DNA of 64,000 nucleotides. Origin: Catenibacterium mitsuokai. Its GTDB lineage: Bacteria > Bacillota_I > Bacilli_A > Erysipelotrichales > Coprobacillaceae. The stretch spans positions 524,001-588,000 of the forward strand of contig NZ_CP102271.1 in the NCBI RefSeq assembly GCF_025148785.1, read 5' to 3'. How positions within the stretch are numbered: position 1 is the first letter of the stretch; each line of letters opens with the position of its first letter. The position numbers were made by a program, and so were the translations under genes. Below the pieces are notes generated by a model. That model had not been told where the DNA came from and did no database searches. It saw only the letters and a program-made list of their open reading frames with translations. This document shows, piece by piece, positions 17,938 through 26,250 of the stretch.

Positions 17938-18585
17938 ATGATAAATACAGATAACGTACTTCTATTTGATCTAGATGGTACAGTACTCAATACCGATGAA
18001 TTGATCTTTCAATCATTCAGATATACATTTAAGCAGTTTCTTCCTGAATATACTTTATTAGAAGAAGAATTACTTTCTTTTTTAGGACCTCCTTTAAGAG
18101 AATCATTTGCACGTTATCTTTCTGGTCATCAGGTAGATGAAGCAGTACAAGTATATCGTGCTTATAATCGTGAGAAGCATAATGATTATGTCACTCTTTA
18201 TCCTCATGAAACAGAAGTATTAAAAAAACTTCATGAAGAGGGTATAAAGATGGCTATTGTCACTACAAAATACAAGGATGCCGCTGTCTATGGATTAAAG
18301 TGTGCAGACTTAGATCAATATTTTGATGTAGTGATAGGAAGTGATGAAGTCACTCATGGTAAACCTCATCCAGAAGCATTACGCGTTGCCTTGTCCCATC
18401 TTAATGCGACAAAAGGCTATATGATTGGTGATAATGTGACAGATATTCAAGCAGGTAAAAATGCAGGTATTGGGACAATAGGGGTGACCTGGTCACTTAA
18501 AGGAACTCAGTTACTCCTAGAAGAACATCCAGATTATATGATGGAGTCTTATGATGATTTATATCAATATCTAGAAAGGATGTAG
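17938..18585 (+). CDS. HAD hydrolase, phosphoglycolate/PpaX-like
   Basis: 215 aa. Motif I FDLDGTVLNTDELI, motif III region GSDEVTHGKPHPEAL and motif IV MIGDNVTDIQAGKNAGIGTIGV define a Gph/PpaX-type phosphatase with an alpha-helical cap. Candidate substrates are phosphoglycolate or pyrophosphate. It is 3 bp upstream of trxB. Confidence 0.85.
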   Translation: MINTDNVLLFDLDGTVLNTDELIFQSFRYTFKQFLPEYTLLEEELLSFLGPPLRESFARYLSGHQVDEAVQVYRAYNREKHNDYVTLYPHETEVLKKLHEEGIKMAIVTTKYKDAAVYGLKCADLDQYFDVVIGSDEVTHGKPHPEALRVALSHLNATKGYMIGDNVTDIQAGKNAGIGTIGVTWSLKGTQLLLEEHPDYMMESYDDLYQYLERM

Positions 18586-18588
18586 ACT

Positions 18589-19500
18589 ATGAAAGATATC
18601 ATTATTATTGGTGGTGGACCAGCTGGTTTAACTGCCGCTTTATATGCAAGTCGTGCCGGAGCAGATGTGATGGTTATTGAATCAGGGGCACCTGGTGGTA
18701 AATTAAACTTAACAGCGCATATAGAAAACTATCCTGGCATAAAAGAGATGATGGGCCCACAATTAGCCTATGATATGTATGAACAGGCTCTTAACTTCGG
18801 TGCTGAATTAAAGATGACAGAAGTAAAAGGCATTGTAGATAAGAATGACCATAAGGTGGTTATTACATCTAAAGAAGAACTAGAAGCACGTGCTGTCATT
18901 ATTGCGACAGGGACTAAAGAACGTAAGATGGGGCTCGACTTAGAAGATGAAATGACGGGTAGAGGTATTTCCTATTGTGCTGTTTGTGATGGCCCTTTCT
19001 TTAGAGGTAAAGAGGTTGCTGTCATTGGTGGTGGTAATAGTGCTATTGAAGAATCACTTTATTTGGCAGGTATTACAGAAAAGGTTCATATTATCATGAG
19101 ACGTGATGTATTCCGTGCAGATGATTATCTAGTGAAAAAAGCACTCAATAATGAAAAGATTGAGTTCCATTTCAAAAAGAAGCCTCATGCATTGATTGTT
19201 GAAGATGATATATTAAAGGGCTTAGAATTAGAAGATAGTGAAACAAAAGAAGTAGAACCACTTTATGTACAAGGTATCTTCCCATTTATTGGATTAGATC
19301 CAGTCACTGATTTTGTGAAGGATTTAGGTATTACAAATGAACAGGGTTATATTGATGTGGATGAACATATGGAAACATCTATTCAAGGTTTATTTGCGAT
19401 TGGTGATGTTAGAACTAAGACATTAAGACAAGTTGTCACAGCCGCAAATGATGGCGCGATTGCTGGACAATATGCTGCTAAGCTTGTAGAAGAGAACTAA
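18589..19500 (+). CDS. trxB: Thioredoxin reductase
   Basis: 303-aa FAD/NADPH enzyme that reduces thioredoxin. FAD-binding GGGPAGLTAALYASRAG, redox-active CAVC at about residues 130-133 (SYCAVCDGPFF), NADPH motif GGGNSAIEE and C-terminal IGDVRTKTLRQVVTAANDG are present. The gene ends in a terminator that includes its stop codon. Confidence 0.95.
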   Translation: MKDIIIIGGGPAGLTAALYASRAGADVMVIESGAPGGKLNLTAHIENYPGIKEMMGPQLAYDMYEQALNFGAELKMTEVKGIVDKNDHKVVITSKEELEARAVIIATGTKERKMGLDLEDEMTGRGISYCAVCDGPFFRGKEVAVIGGGNSAIEESLYLAGITEKVHIIMRRDVFRADDYLVKKALNNEKIEFHFKKKPHALIVEDDILKGLELEDSETKEVEPLYVQGIFPFIGLDPVTDFVKDLGITNEQGYIDVDEHMETSIQGLFAIGDVRTKTLRQVVTAANDGAIAGQYAAKLVEEN

Positions 19501-19516
19501 TAATAGTTCTCTTTTT
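19491..19516 (+). terminator. Terminator after trxB
   Basis: AGAGAACTA, ATAA loop, TAGTTCTCT, T-run; the left arm is in the last trxB codons. Confidence 0.8.
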
Positions 19517-19545
19517 GAATGCTTTATAGACTCATCTATGTATGT

Positions 19546-19551
19546 TATAAT
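19546..19551 (+). promoter_or_regulatory. -10 box of rapZ-whiA unit
   Basis: TATAAT located 27 bases before the rapZ start and just after the trxB terminator. The -35 is weak. Confidence 0.5.
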
Positions 19552-19577
19552 AACGTTGATATTAAGGAGGAAGGTCT

Positions 19578-20426
19578 ATGTCAAATGTAGAAGTTGTATT
19601 AGTTTCTGGTATGTCTGGTGCAGGTAAATCTACTGCTATGGCTGTTTTTGAAAATATGGGATATTACTGCATCGATAACTATCCAGTCGCTTTATTAGAA
19701 GAGTTTGGAGATTATTTACTCAATGAAACATTAGGTAGTAAGATTGCGATGGGTATTTCATTAGGGGATGCTTTGCAGGCAATTCGTGAACTATCTAATA
19801 TGGATTGGATCAAGCTGACTATTGTATTTTTAGATTGTGATAATTCAGAAATCTTGAAGCGTTATAAGCAGACAAGACGTTCTCATCCAATGATGATTAT
19901 GAATAAAGCCAACACACTTTATGATTCTATTGAACTAGAACGTCATGAATTTGAACAGATTAAAACACAGGCTGATTTAGTCATAGATACAACTTTATTA
20001 AAGCGTACAGCTTTGCAGGATAGACTAGAAGCATCTTTTTATCACGAAACAGGAGAAACATTCCGTGTCTCTTTTGTTTCATTTGGGTATAAGTTTGGTA
20101 TTCCAAAGGATGCTGATTTACTTCTTGATGTAAGATTCCTACCTAATCCTTTTTATGTTCCTGAATTAAGAAATAAGACAGGAAATGATAAGGAAGTCTA
20201 TGACTATGTCATGGAAAAGCCAGAAACTCAGGAATTTGTAAAAAAGACTCTGGCATATTATGATTATTTATTGGAAGAATATGAAAAAGAAGGAAAGATG
20301 CAATTGATAGTTGGTATTGGCTGTACAGGTGGTCAGCACCGTTCTGTTACTCTTACAAATTTCCTTGCGAACCATTACAAGAAATATTACAAAGTATATA
20401 AGTGGCATCGTGATGCTGACCACTAG
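19578..20426 (+). CDS. rapZ: RapZ/YvcJ nucleotide-binding protein
   Basis: 282-aa P-loop protein. Walker A is SGMSGAGKSTAM; the C-terminal domain with GIGCTGGQHRSV and YKWHRD is the conserved RNA/metabolite-binding part. In E. coli RapZ is an RNase adaptor for GlmZ; in Bacillota the homologue YvcJ has nucleotide-binding and competence-related roles. The usual order is trxB-yvcJ-yvcK-whiA, but yvcK is absent here. GGAGG precedes the start. Confidence 0.93.
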   Translation: MSNVEVVLVSGMSGAGKSTAMAVFENMGYYCIDNYPVALLEEFGDYLLNETLGSKIAMGISLGDALQAIRELSNMDWIKLTIVFLDCDNSEILKRYKQTRRSHPMMIMNKANTLYDSIELERHEFEQIKTQADLVIDTTLLKRTALQDRLEASFYHETGETFRVSFVSFGYKFGIPKDADLLLDVRFLPNPFYVPELRNKTGNDKEVYDYVMEKPETQEFVKKTLAYYDYLLEEYEKEGKMQLIVGIGCTGGQHRSVTLTNFLANHYKKYYKVYKWHRDADH

Positions 20427-20441
20427 AGGATGTGAAAAGAA

Positions 20442-21386
20442 ATGTTGTCGTTTTCAAGAAAAGTAAAGGAAGAGATCGTTTTTAATGATTTTGATCATGA
20501 CTGCTCTAAAGCGATTCTTTGTGCTTTATTAAAAACCAATGGAACCCTTATGTTAGGACAGGGACTCTCTCTCTTGATCCGTACAGAAAACGCAAAAATA
20601 GCGTCAAAGATGCATAAACTTCTTAAAGAACTTTATGCACCTTCAATAGAATTTAAAGTTAAAAAGATGATGAAACTTAAGAAGAATAATATATATCTTC
20701 TTAAGGTTTCTAAAGCAAGAGAAATACTAGAAGATCTTCATTTATTAGATGGTTTAGGTTTCACTATGCTGCCTTCTGATAAGATTCTTTATGATGATCG
20801 TACAAGAAGAGCTTATCTTGCAGGAATCTTCCTCGCAAGCGGTTCAGTGAATAACCCTGATACATCTAACTATCATCTAGAAATGAGTGTACAGGATGAA
20901 CCCCTTGCTCAGTATATTGAAGATATGATGAATCATTATGGTTTAAATGCGCATGTTATCAAGAGACGTAATCGTTTTGTGATTTATATGAAATCTGCAG
21001 AAAGAATAGGGGACTTCTTACGTGCGATTGGTGCTTCTACTTCTGTTATGGAGTTTGAAACAACACGTATTGACCGTTCTATGGCTAATACTGTAAACAG
21101 ATGGAATAATTGCGATATTGCGAATGAAATGAAGGCAATGACAGCTAGTGCCAAACAGATTGAAGATATAGCTTATGTGATTGATAAAGCAGGAATAGAA
21201 ATTCTAGATTCTAAAACGGCTGAAGTCGCTCAGATTCGTTTAGAAAACCCAGAACTTACACTTAATGAACTTGCAGATGTTTATTTTGATAAAACAGGAC
21301 AGACTATTTCTAAATCAGGGCTTCACCATCGTTTTAAGAAAATAAAGGATGAAGCAGCACGTCTTCGTCAGATGGAGGAAGAATAA
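20442..21386 (+). CDS. whiA: WhiA DNA-binding regulator
   Basis: 314-aa protein with a LAGLIDADG-homing-endonuclease-like N-terminal fold (RRAYLAGIFLASGSVNNP) and a C-terminal helix-turn-helix (LTLNELADVYFDKTGQTISK, GLHHRFKKI). Family members influence cell division and chromosome segregation in Bacillota. It sits 15 bp after rapZ and overlaps the small XRE gene by one base, forming an operon. Confidence 0.93.
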   Translation: MLSFSRKVKEEIVFNDFDHDCSKAILCALLKTNGTLMLGQGLSLLIRTENAKIASKMHKLLKELYAPSIEFKVKKMMKLKKNNIYLLKVSKAREILEDLHLLDGLGFTMLPSDKILYDDRTRRAYLAGIFLASGSVNNPDTSNYHLEMSVQDEPLAQYIEDMMNHYGLNAHVIKRRNRFVIYMKSAERIGDFLRAIGASTSVMEFETTRIDRSMANTVNRWNNCDIANEMKAMTASAKQIEDIAYVIDKAGIEILDSKTAEVAQIRLENPELTLNELADVYFDKTGQTISKSGLHHRFKKIKDEAARLRQMEEE

Positions 21387-21592
21387 TGACTGTAACAGAA
21401 AGATTTGGAATGCGTATCAAAGAATTGAGAGTACAGCAGGGTATTTCTCAAGAAGAACTAGGCTTTAGATGTCATCTTTCCAAGAATTATATATCTGATG
21501 TAGAAAGAGGCACTAGAAATGTCAGTCTTAAAGCAATTGATCAGTTTGCGAAGGGTTTAGGTATTACTCTTAAAGAACTTTTTGATTACTAA
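21386..21592 (+). CDS. Small XRE-family regulator
   Basis: 68-aa protein made of one Cro/C1-type helix-turn-helix (RIKELRVQQGISQEELG, HLSKNYISDVERGTRNVS). Start overlaps the whiA stop (TAATG). Target unknown; the position replaces crh/other genes seen after whiA in other Bacillota. Confidence 0.85.
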   Translation: MTVTERFGMRIKELRVQQGISQEELGFRCHLSKNYISDVERGTRNVSLKAIDQFAKGLGITLKELFDY

Positions 21593-21606
21593 TCATGTGA
21601 AATTTC

Positions 21607-21637
21607 AGAAGATGTCTAAGGCATCTTCTATTTTTTG
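21607..21637 (+). terminator. Terminator of rapZ-whiA unit
   Basis: AGAAGATG, short loop, CATCTTCT, then a T-run. Confidence 0.8.
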
Positions 21638-21719
21638 TTTGGAATTGGTATAATTTTCGTGAGTTCATCATATGTTTACAATAGAGACATATAATGACTA
21701 CACTTAAAGGAGAAACTAT

Positions 21720-21989
21720 ATGGATGCACTAATCTATTTTATAATTATATTTTTAATTCTATCTGTTTTCTTAAACATCATTGCATATGCATGGCCTTTC
21801 TTATTAATTATGTTTGTTGTATATGAAATCTGGAAATACTTCAAACTCAAGAAAATCAGAAAGCAGTATGAAGAAGCACAATCACAATATTCATCTCAAT
21901 CCCAGTCAAGTACACGTAATGATAATCCTGATATCATTGATGTAGAATATAAAGTTGTAGATGAAGAAAAGACAGGGGATGACCAATAA
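21720..21989 (+). CDS. Small membrane protein, unknown
   Basis: 89 aa with a hydrophobic N-terminal half (two closely spaced membrane segments, about residues 4-23 and 25-42) and a polar cytoplasmic tail rich in Q, S, D and E. AAAGGAG precedes the ATG and TATAAT lies at 21690-21695. Its stop codon directly abuts the next start, so it is translated with the zinc-ribbon protein. Not recognised. Confidence 0.7.
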   Translation: MDALIYFIIIFLILSVFLNIIAYAWPFLLIMFVVYEIWKYFKLKKIRKQYEEAQSQYSSQSQSSTRNDNPDIIDVEYKVVDEEKTGDDQ

Positions 21990-23216
21990 ATGATCTGCCC
22001 ATCATGTCATAGACAAGTCCCTGAAGGGTCTCATTTCTGTCCTCACTGTGGTACGCCACTTGATGACAAATGTCCACATTGTGGACATCAGAATATTCCA
22101 AATGCGAAATTCTGCGCTTTTTGTGGAAGACCTCTTGTAGGAGGAACAACACGTCGTCCACAGGGTTCATTTACACCAACAGAGGATATTTATCAGGAAG
22201 AAGAAAAAACATACGAACCAGAAAAGGTATCACGTAAAGTAAACTGGAAAGTCGTTCTTATTTCAGTATTAGTTCTTATACTTGCCACTACAGGAGCGCA
22301 ATATTATCTTAAACATTCTAAAAGTGTTAAGTTTTCTGATAGTAATACAAGTGTTTCAGAACAGATTAAATCTATTGTAAAGCTTAAGAAAACAACGGAC
22401 ATCGAACAATCTTCTAACTTATCCAATGATGGAATGGTAGCAGCGGATGACCAGTACATCTATATGTCTAATACCAACAATGAGTTAGTGAAATTAGATA
22501 AGGATATGAATGTCATCAAGAATTATGGTATCAAACAGGCCACTTATTTAAATCTAGTAGGTGAGAAACTTTATTATACTGATCGTGATCATCATATCTC
22601 TGTTCTTGATACAAAGACAGGTAAGCATGAAACACTACAGAATGTAGAGGCGTTCTATATGACTTATCATGATAATAAGCTTTATTATCAAAATGATGAC
22701 GATAATGAAAGTCTTTATGCATATGACCTTTCTACAAAGACATCTACAAAGTTATTAGAAGAACATATTTATAATATGAATATTGTAGGAGATAACATTT
22801 ATCTTACAGGTAAGTCTTCTATTATTTCATATAATATGACAACAAAAGCTACTGATACTATCTATAATGAACAGGTATATGGTTCAGTTTATAATGATGG
22901 TTATCTTTATTTCATTACAGATAAACAGACACTTGGTAGAGTGAATGTGAAATCAAAAGAATCACAGACTATACTTACTGATATGGGTTATTCTATGTTT
23001 GTGATGAGTGATGAAGCTATCTACTATGTAGGAAGTGATGCAAAAATGTATCGTCTTGATCTTAAGAAAAAAGATCCTACTGCAGTTTATCAATTCCAGT
23101 CACATCGTATTAATGGTATGCAGATTGTGAATGATCAGTTATATATTAAAGACAATCAGGATTGGAAAGTAGTGAATACTTCTAATACAAAGTATGCAGT
23201 TATATTTGAGAATTAG
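21990..23216 (+). CDS. Zinc-ribbon membrane protein with DUF5050-like propeller domain
   Basis: 408 aa. Two zinc ribbons at residues 3-53 (CPSC/CPHC and CPHC/CAFC), one membrane segment at about 84-106, and an extracytoplasmic region of 290 residues with repeated YYT/LYYQND/IYLTGKS/LYFITD blades, typical of DUF5050-type beta-propellers. Possible role in envelope sensing is inference only. It is translated from the abutting stop/start with the 89-aa membrane protein. Confidence 0.78.
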   Translation: MICPSCHRQVPEGSHFCPHCGTPLDDKCPHCGHQNIPNAKFCAFCGRPLVGGTTRRPQGSFTPTEDIYQEEEKTYEPEKVSRKVNWKVVLISVLVLILATTGAQYYLKHSKSVKFSDSNTSVSEQIKSIVKLKKTTDIEQSSNLSNDGMVAADDQYIYMSNTNNELVKLDKDMNVIKNYGIKQATYLNLVGEKLYYTDRDHHISVLDTKTGKHETLQNVEAFYMTYHDNKLYYQNDDDNESLYAYDLSTKTSTKLLEEHIYNMNIVGDNIYLTGKSSIISYNMTTKATDTIYNEQVYGSVYNDGYLYFITDKQTLGRVNVKSKESQTILTDMGYSMFVMSDEAIYYVGSDAKMYRLDLKKKDPTAVYQFQSHRINGMQIVNDQLYIKDNQDWKVVNTSNTKYAVIFEN

Positions 23217-23244
23217 GTACTGATTTACTTCAGTGCCTTTTTTT
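23216..23244 (+). terminator. Terminator
   Basis: GGTACTGA, loop, TTCAGTGCC (one G-T pair), then T7. Starts in the stop codon of the preceding gene. Confidence 0.75.
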
Positions 23245-23258
23245 GTACGCAGGATTTA

Positions 23259-23267
23259 TGCTATAAT
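23259..23267 (+). promoter_or_regulatory. Extended -10 promoter of murF-ddl
   Basis: TGCTATAAT, an extended -10, 28 bases before murF. The -35 is poor, as expected for an extended -10. Confidence 0.6.
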
Positions 23268-23294
23268 GGTTGGGTAAAAAATGGAGATGATTAT

Positions 23295-24638
23295 ATGTTT
23301 ATACGCGAAATTATTGAGGCCACAAATGGAAAACTCTTAAGCGGCCACTTAGATGACCAGGTCAATGGCTTTACACAGGATACACGTGTGATTCAGCCAG
23401 GCAACCTATATATCCCTCTTGTTGGTATTAAAGATGGACATGACTATATTCCACAGGCATTTAATAAAGGTGCAGCAGCCACTCTTACAAATCGCCCGAT
23501 TGAAGATGATTCACATAATGTTATTCTAGTAGAAGATACAATGAAGGCATTAGGTGATTTAGCACGTTATGTACGTGTACATTCTCATGCTAAAGTTATT
23601 GGTATTACAGGTTCAGCAGGAAAAACAAGTACTAAGGATATGATTGCAAGTGTTATTTCACAGCAATATACAACATTAAAAACACAAGGAAACTTCAACA
23701 ATAATATCGGTCTTCCACTCACTATTCTTCGTTATAATGGTGAAGAAGTCATGGTTATTGAAATGGGTATGAACCATCTAGAAGAAATAGATTACTTAAC
23801 GAAGATTGCTTTACCCGATATTGCAGCTATTACTAATATCGGTACAGCACATATTGGTGAACTTGGCTCTAGAGAAAATATCTTACAGGCTAAGATGGAA
23901 ATTGTACATGGTATGAATCATGGTACTTTAGTTGTGAATAACGACAATGATCTTTTATCAACAGTTCACCCTGAAGGGATTTCATTAAAGACTATTGGTA
24001 TTGAAAGTGATGCTGATCTCAAGGCAACTGATATTATTCTTAATGAAGATATGTCATCATTTAGAGTGAAGGTCAATGGTCAGGACTATGCTGTAAGAGT
24101 TTATGTGCCAGGTGTTCATTTTATCTTTAATGCATTAATTGCGATTCAGATTGGCTTATTATTAGATATTCCAATGGAAAAATGTATCAGAGGTATTGAA
24201 ACATTTGAACTTACTAAAAATAGAAATGATATCTTAACACTGGACCGTCATATCCGTGTTATTGATGGCACTTATAATGCGAACCTTGATTCTATGAAAT
24301 CAAGTATTGATGTATTATCAGGCTATACAGATCGTAAGATTGCAGTATTAGGGGATATGTTAGAACTTGGAGACTATGAAGAAACACTTCATCGTGCTGT
24401 AGGTGCTCATTTACTTAAAAAGAATATTGATTTAATCTTGACTGTAGGCCCTGCTGCGCGTTATATTTCAGACGAGGTCAATAAGGCTAAACCAGGTATT
24501 GCATATCATTTTGATGATAATGCATCATTAAGTGCTTATTTACAAGAATGTCTAGAAGAAAATGATGTTGTTCTAGTGAAGGCTTCTAATGGTATGCATC
24601 TTAAGGAAGTCATTAATGATTTAAAGGAGAATAATTAA
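23295..24638 (+). CDS. murF: UDP-MurNAc-tripeptide D-alanyl-D-alanine ligase
   Basis: Adds the D-Ala-D-Ala dipeptide to the peptidoglycan precursor in the cytoplasm. N-terminal MurF-specific segment (FTQDTRVIQPGNLYIPL), ATP-binding GITGSAGKTSTKDM, and central/C-terminal Mur-ligase motifs including VIDGTYNANLDSMKSS. Length 447 aa is normal. It is followed without gap by ddl, the enzyme that supplies its substrate. Confidence 0.94.
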   Translation: MFIREIIEATNGKLLSGHLDDQVNGFTQDTRVIQPGNLYIPLVGIKDGHDYIPQAFNKGAAATLTNRPIEDDSHNVILVEDTMKALGDLARYVRVHSHAKVIGITGSAGKTSTKDMIASVISQQYTTLKTQGNFNNNIGLPLTILRYNGEEVMVIEMGMNHLEEIDYLTKIALPDIAAITNIGTAHIGELGSRENILQAKMEIVHGMNHGTLVVNNDNDLLSTVHPEGISLKTIGIESDADLKATDIILNEDMSSFRVKVNGQDYAVRVYVPGVHFIFNALIAIQIGLLLDIPMEKCIRGIETFELTKNRNDILTLDRHIRVIDGTYNANLDSMKSSIDVLSGYTDRKIAVLGDMLELGDYEETLHRAVGAHLLKKNIDLILTVGPAARYISDEVNKAKPGIAYHFDDNASLSAYLQECLEENDVVLVKASNGMHLKEVINDLKENN

Positions 24639-25667
24639 ATGAAATTATTATTAGTATGTGGTGGACAGTCTACAGAACATGCTGTCAGCCGTATGTCATG
24701 TGTGAATATCTATAAAAATGCAGATAAGAGTAAGTATGATATCAAGATTGCAGGTATTACTAAAGAAGGAGAATGGTATGATCTAGTATCTACTGATTTT
24801 TCTAGTGATAGCTGGCTAGAAGGTGCAACAAAGATTACTGATCATTTCACTTTCTTAAAATCATTTGATGTTGTCTTCCCTGTATTACATGGTCAGTTTG
24901 GTGAAGATGGAACTATCCAGGGTTTATTAGAAATGGCTCAGGTTCCTTATGTTGGATGCCGTGTAATGGCATCATGTACTGCAATGGATAAGATCTATGC
25001 AAAGAAGCTATTTGATCAGGCTCATATTCCTCAGGTACCTTCTTTATATGTTAAGAAGAGATATGATGATAAATTAGTTGTAGTAGATGATGAAGGAAGA
25101 GAAAGCTTTAACGTAGAAATGGAAATCTATACACACTTAGGATTCCCTTGCTTTGTGAAAGCAAGTCGTTCTGGTTCAAGTGTAGGATGTTATAAAGTCA
25201 ATAGCCTTACTGAATTATTACCAAGACTTCATGAAGCAGCAACTTATGACCGTCATGTTGTTGTAGAAAAGGCTATTAATGCGACAGAATTAGAATGTGC
25301 TGTTATTGGTAATGATGATATCAGTGCATCACGTGTAGGACAGATTTTACCTCATGGTGAATTCTATACATATGAATCTAAATATGAAGATGAACAGAGT
25401 GCTACATGCATTCCTGCAAGAGTAGATCAGTCTATCCAGGATTATATCAGACAGGCTGCAGTGAAAGCATTCAAGGCAGTAGATGGAACAGGTCTAGCTC
25501 GATGTGATTTCTTCTATGATAACGATACAGGAAATGTATACTTAAATGAAATCAATACAATGCCTGGCTTTACAAATATCTCTATGTATCCTCAGTTAAT
25601 GAAGGATGCAGGACTAGATACACCAGCTCTTATTGATGAATTAATCAAGCTTGCATTACAGAGATAA
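24639..25667 (+). CDS. ddl: D-alanine--D-alanine ligase
   Basis: ATP-grasp ligase making D-Ala-D-Ala for MurF. CGGQSTEHAVSRMS, PVLHGQFGEDGTIQGLLE, FVKASRSGSSVGCYKV, and the metal-binding VYLNEINTMPGFT are present; 342 aa. A phenylalanine or tyrosine at the specificity position would decide D-Ala versus D-Lac use; I cannot fix it without alignment. A terminator begins at its stop. Confidence 0.94.
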   Translation: MKLLLVCGGQSTEHAVSRMSCVNIYKNADKSKYDIKIAGITKEGEWYDLVSTDFSSDSWLEGATKITDHFTFLKSFDVVFPVLHGQFGEDGTIQGLLEMAQVPYVGCRVMASCTAMDKIYAKKLFDQAHIPQVPSLYVKKRYDDKLVVVDDEGRESFNVEMEIYTHLGFPCFVKASRSGSSVGCYKVNSLTELLPRLHEAATYDRHVVVEKAINATELECAVIGNDDISASRVGQILPHGEFYTYESKYEDEQSATCIPARVDQSIQDYIRQAAVKAFKAVDGTGLARCDFFYDNDTGNVYLNEINTMPGFTNISMYPQLMKDAGLDTPALIDELIKLALQR

Positions 25668-25690
25668 GATGTCGAAAGACATCTTTTTTT
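25666..25690 (+). terminator. Terminator of murF-ddl
   Basis: AAGATGTC, GAAA tetraloop, GACATCTT, then T-run. Confidence 0.88.
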
Positions 25691-25895
25691 ATAGCCTTAA
25701 TAGATAAATAATTATTAATGTAATAAATATTTTGCGAAGTAAGTACAAAAATGTCTGTAATTAAAAACAATGAAAAAAACATTGAATATTACGATAAAAT
25801 TCATGTAAGTTATTAAAAGAAACCGCTTATATAACTGATAATCCGACAAATAATTAATATAATTAGGAAAATAATGAAAAAAGTGAAAAAGTTTG

Positions 25896-25924
25896 TTGAC
25901 ATGTCTATGTGAGAAGTATATGAT
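25896..25924 (+). promoter_or_regulatory. Consensus promoter of branched-chain amino acid operon
   Basis: TTGACA at 25896-25901, exactly 17 bp, TATGAT at 25919-25924. Among the strongest promoters in the window. The roughly 200 bp between the ddl terminator and this promoter is AT-rich and shows nothing else I can name. Confidence 0.85.
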
Positions 25925-25930
25925 AAACAC

Positions 25931-26228
25931 AACAACCCAAAAGAAAACGACTTTGATAGGAACTAGTAGGGGAATGATGAAAGCGCAGAGAGGTTCTGGC
26001 TGGTGTAAAGAACTGTTTGATCATCTTTGAACTCATCCTTGAGTGGAGCACTGAATTAAGTAGGCTGCTACGGCACTTGCGACCGTTATCTCGCTAGAGT
26101 ATGAACTTTATATATAAAGCGTACTCGATAAGGTTGATATTGTGAGATATCAATAAATTGAGGTGGAACCACGAAGAATTATTCTCTCGTCCTCTTACGC
26201 TAGTAAGGGCGAGGGCTTTTTTTATAGG
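25931..26228 (+). promoter_or_regulatory. T-box leader, probable leucine specifier
   Basis: Untranslated leader that senses uncharged tRNA and controls antitermination. Stem I elements (GAACTAGTAGGGG, AGCGCAGAGAGG, TGGCTGGTG) lead to TTTGAACTCATCC, where CTC at 26032-26034 is the probable specifier, followed by an A as expected. The T-box sequence AGGTGGAACCACG lies at 26161-26173. A terminator hairpin with a T-run ends the leader. A Leu codon fits leuA downstream. An ATC triplet at 26020-26022 is a less likely alternative (Ile). Confidence 0.88.
26184..26224 (+). terminator. T-box attenuator hairpin
   Basis: CTCGTCCTCTTAC / GTAAGGGCGAG-type stem with a GCTA loop, continued by GGGC and T7. 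It competes with the antiterminator containing the T-box sequence. Confidence 0.8.
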
Positions 26229-26250
26229 TTGGAAAGGAGAATAAACAATT

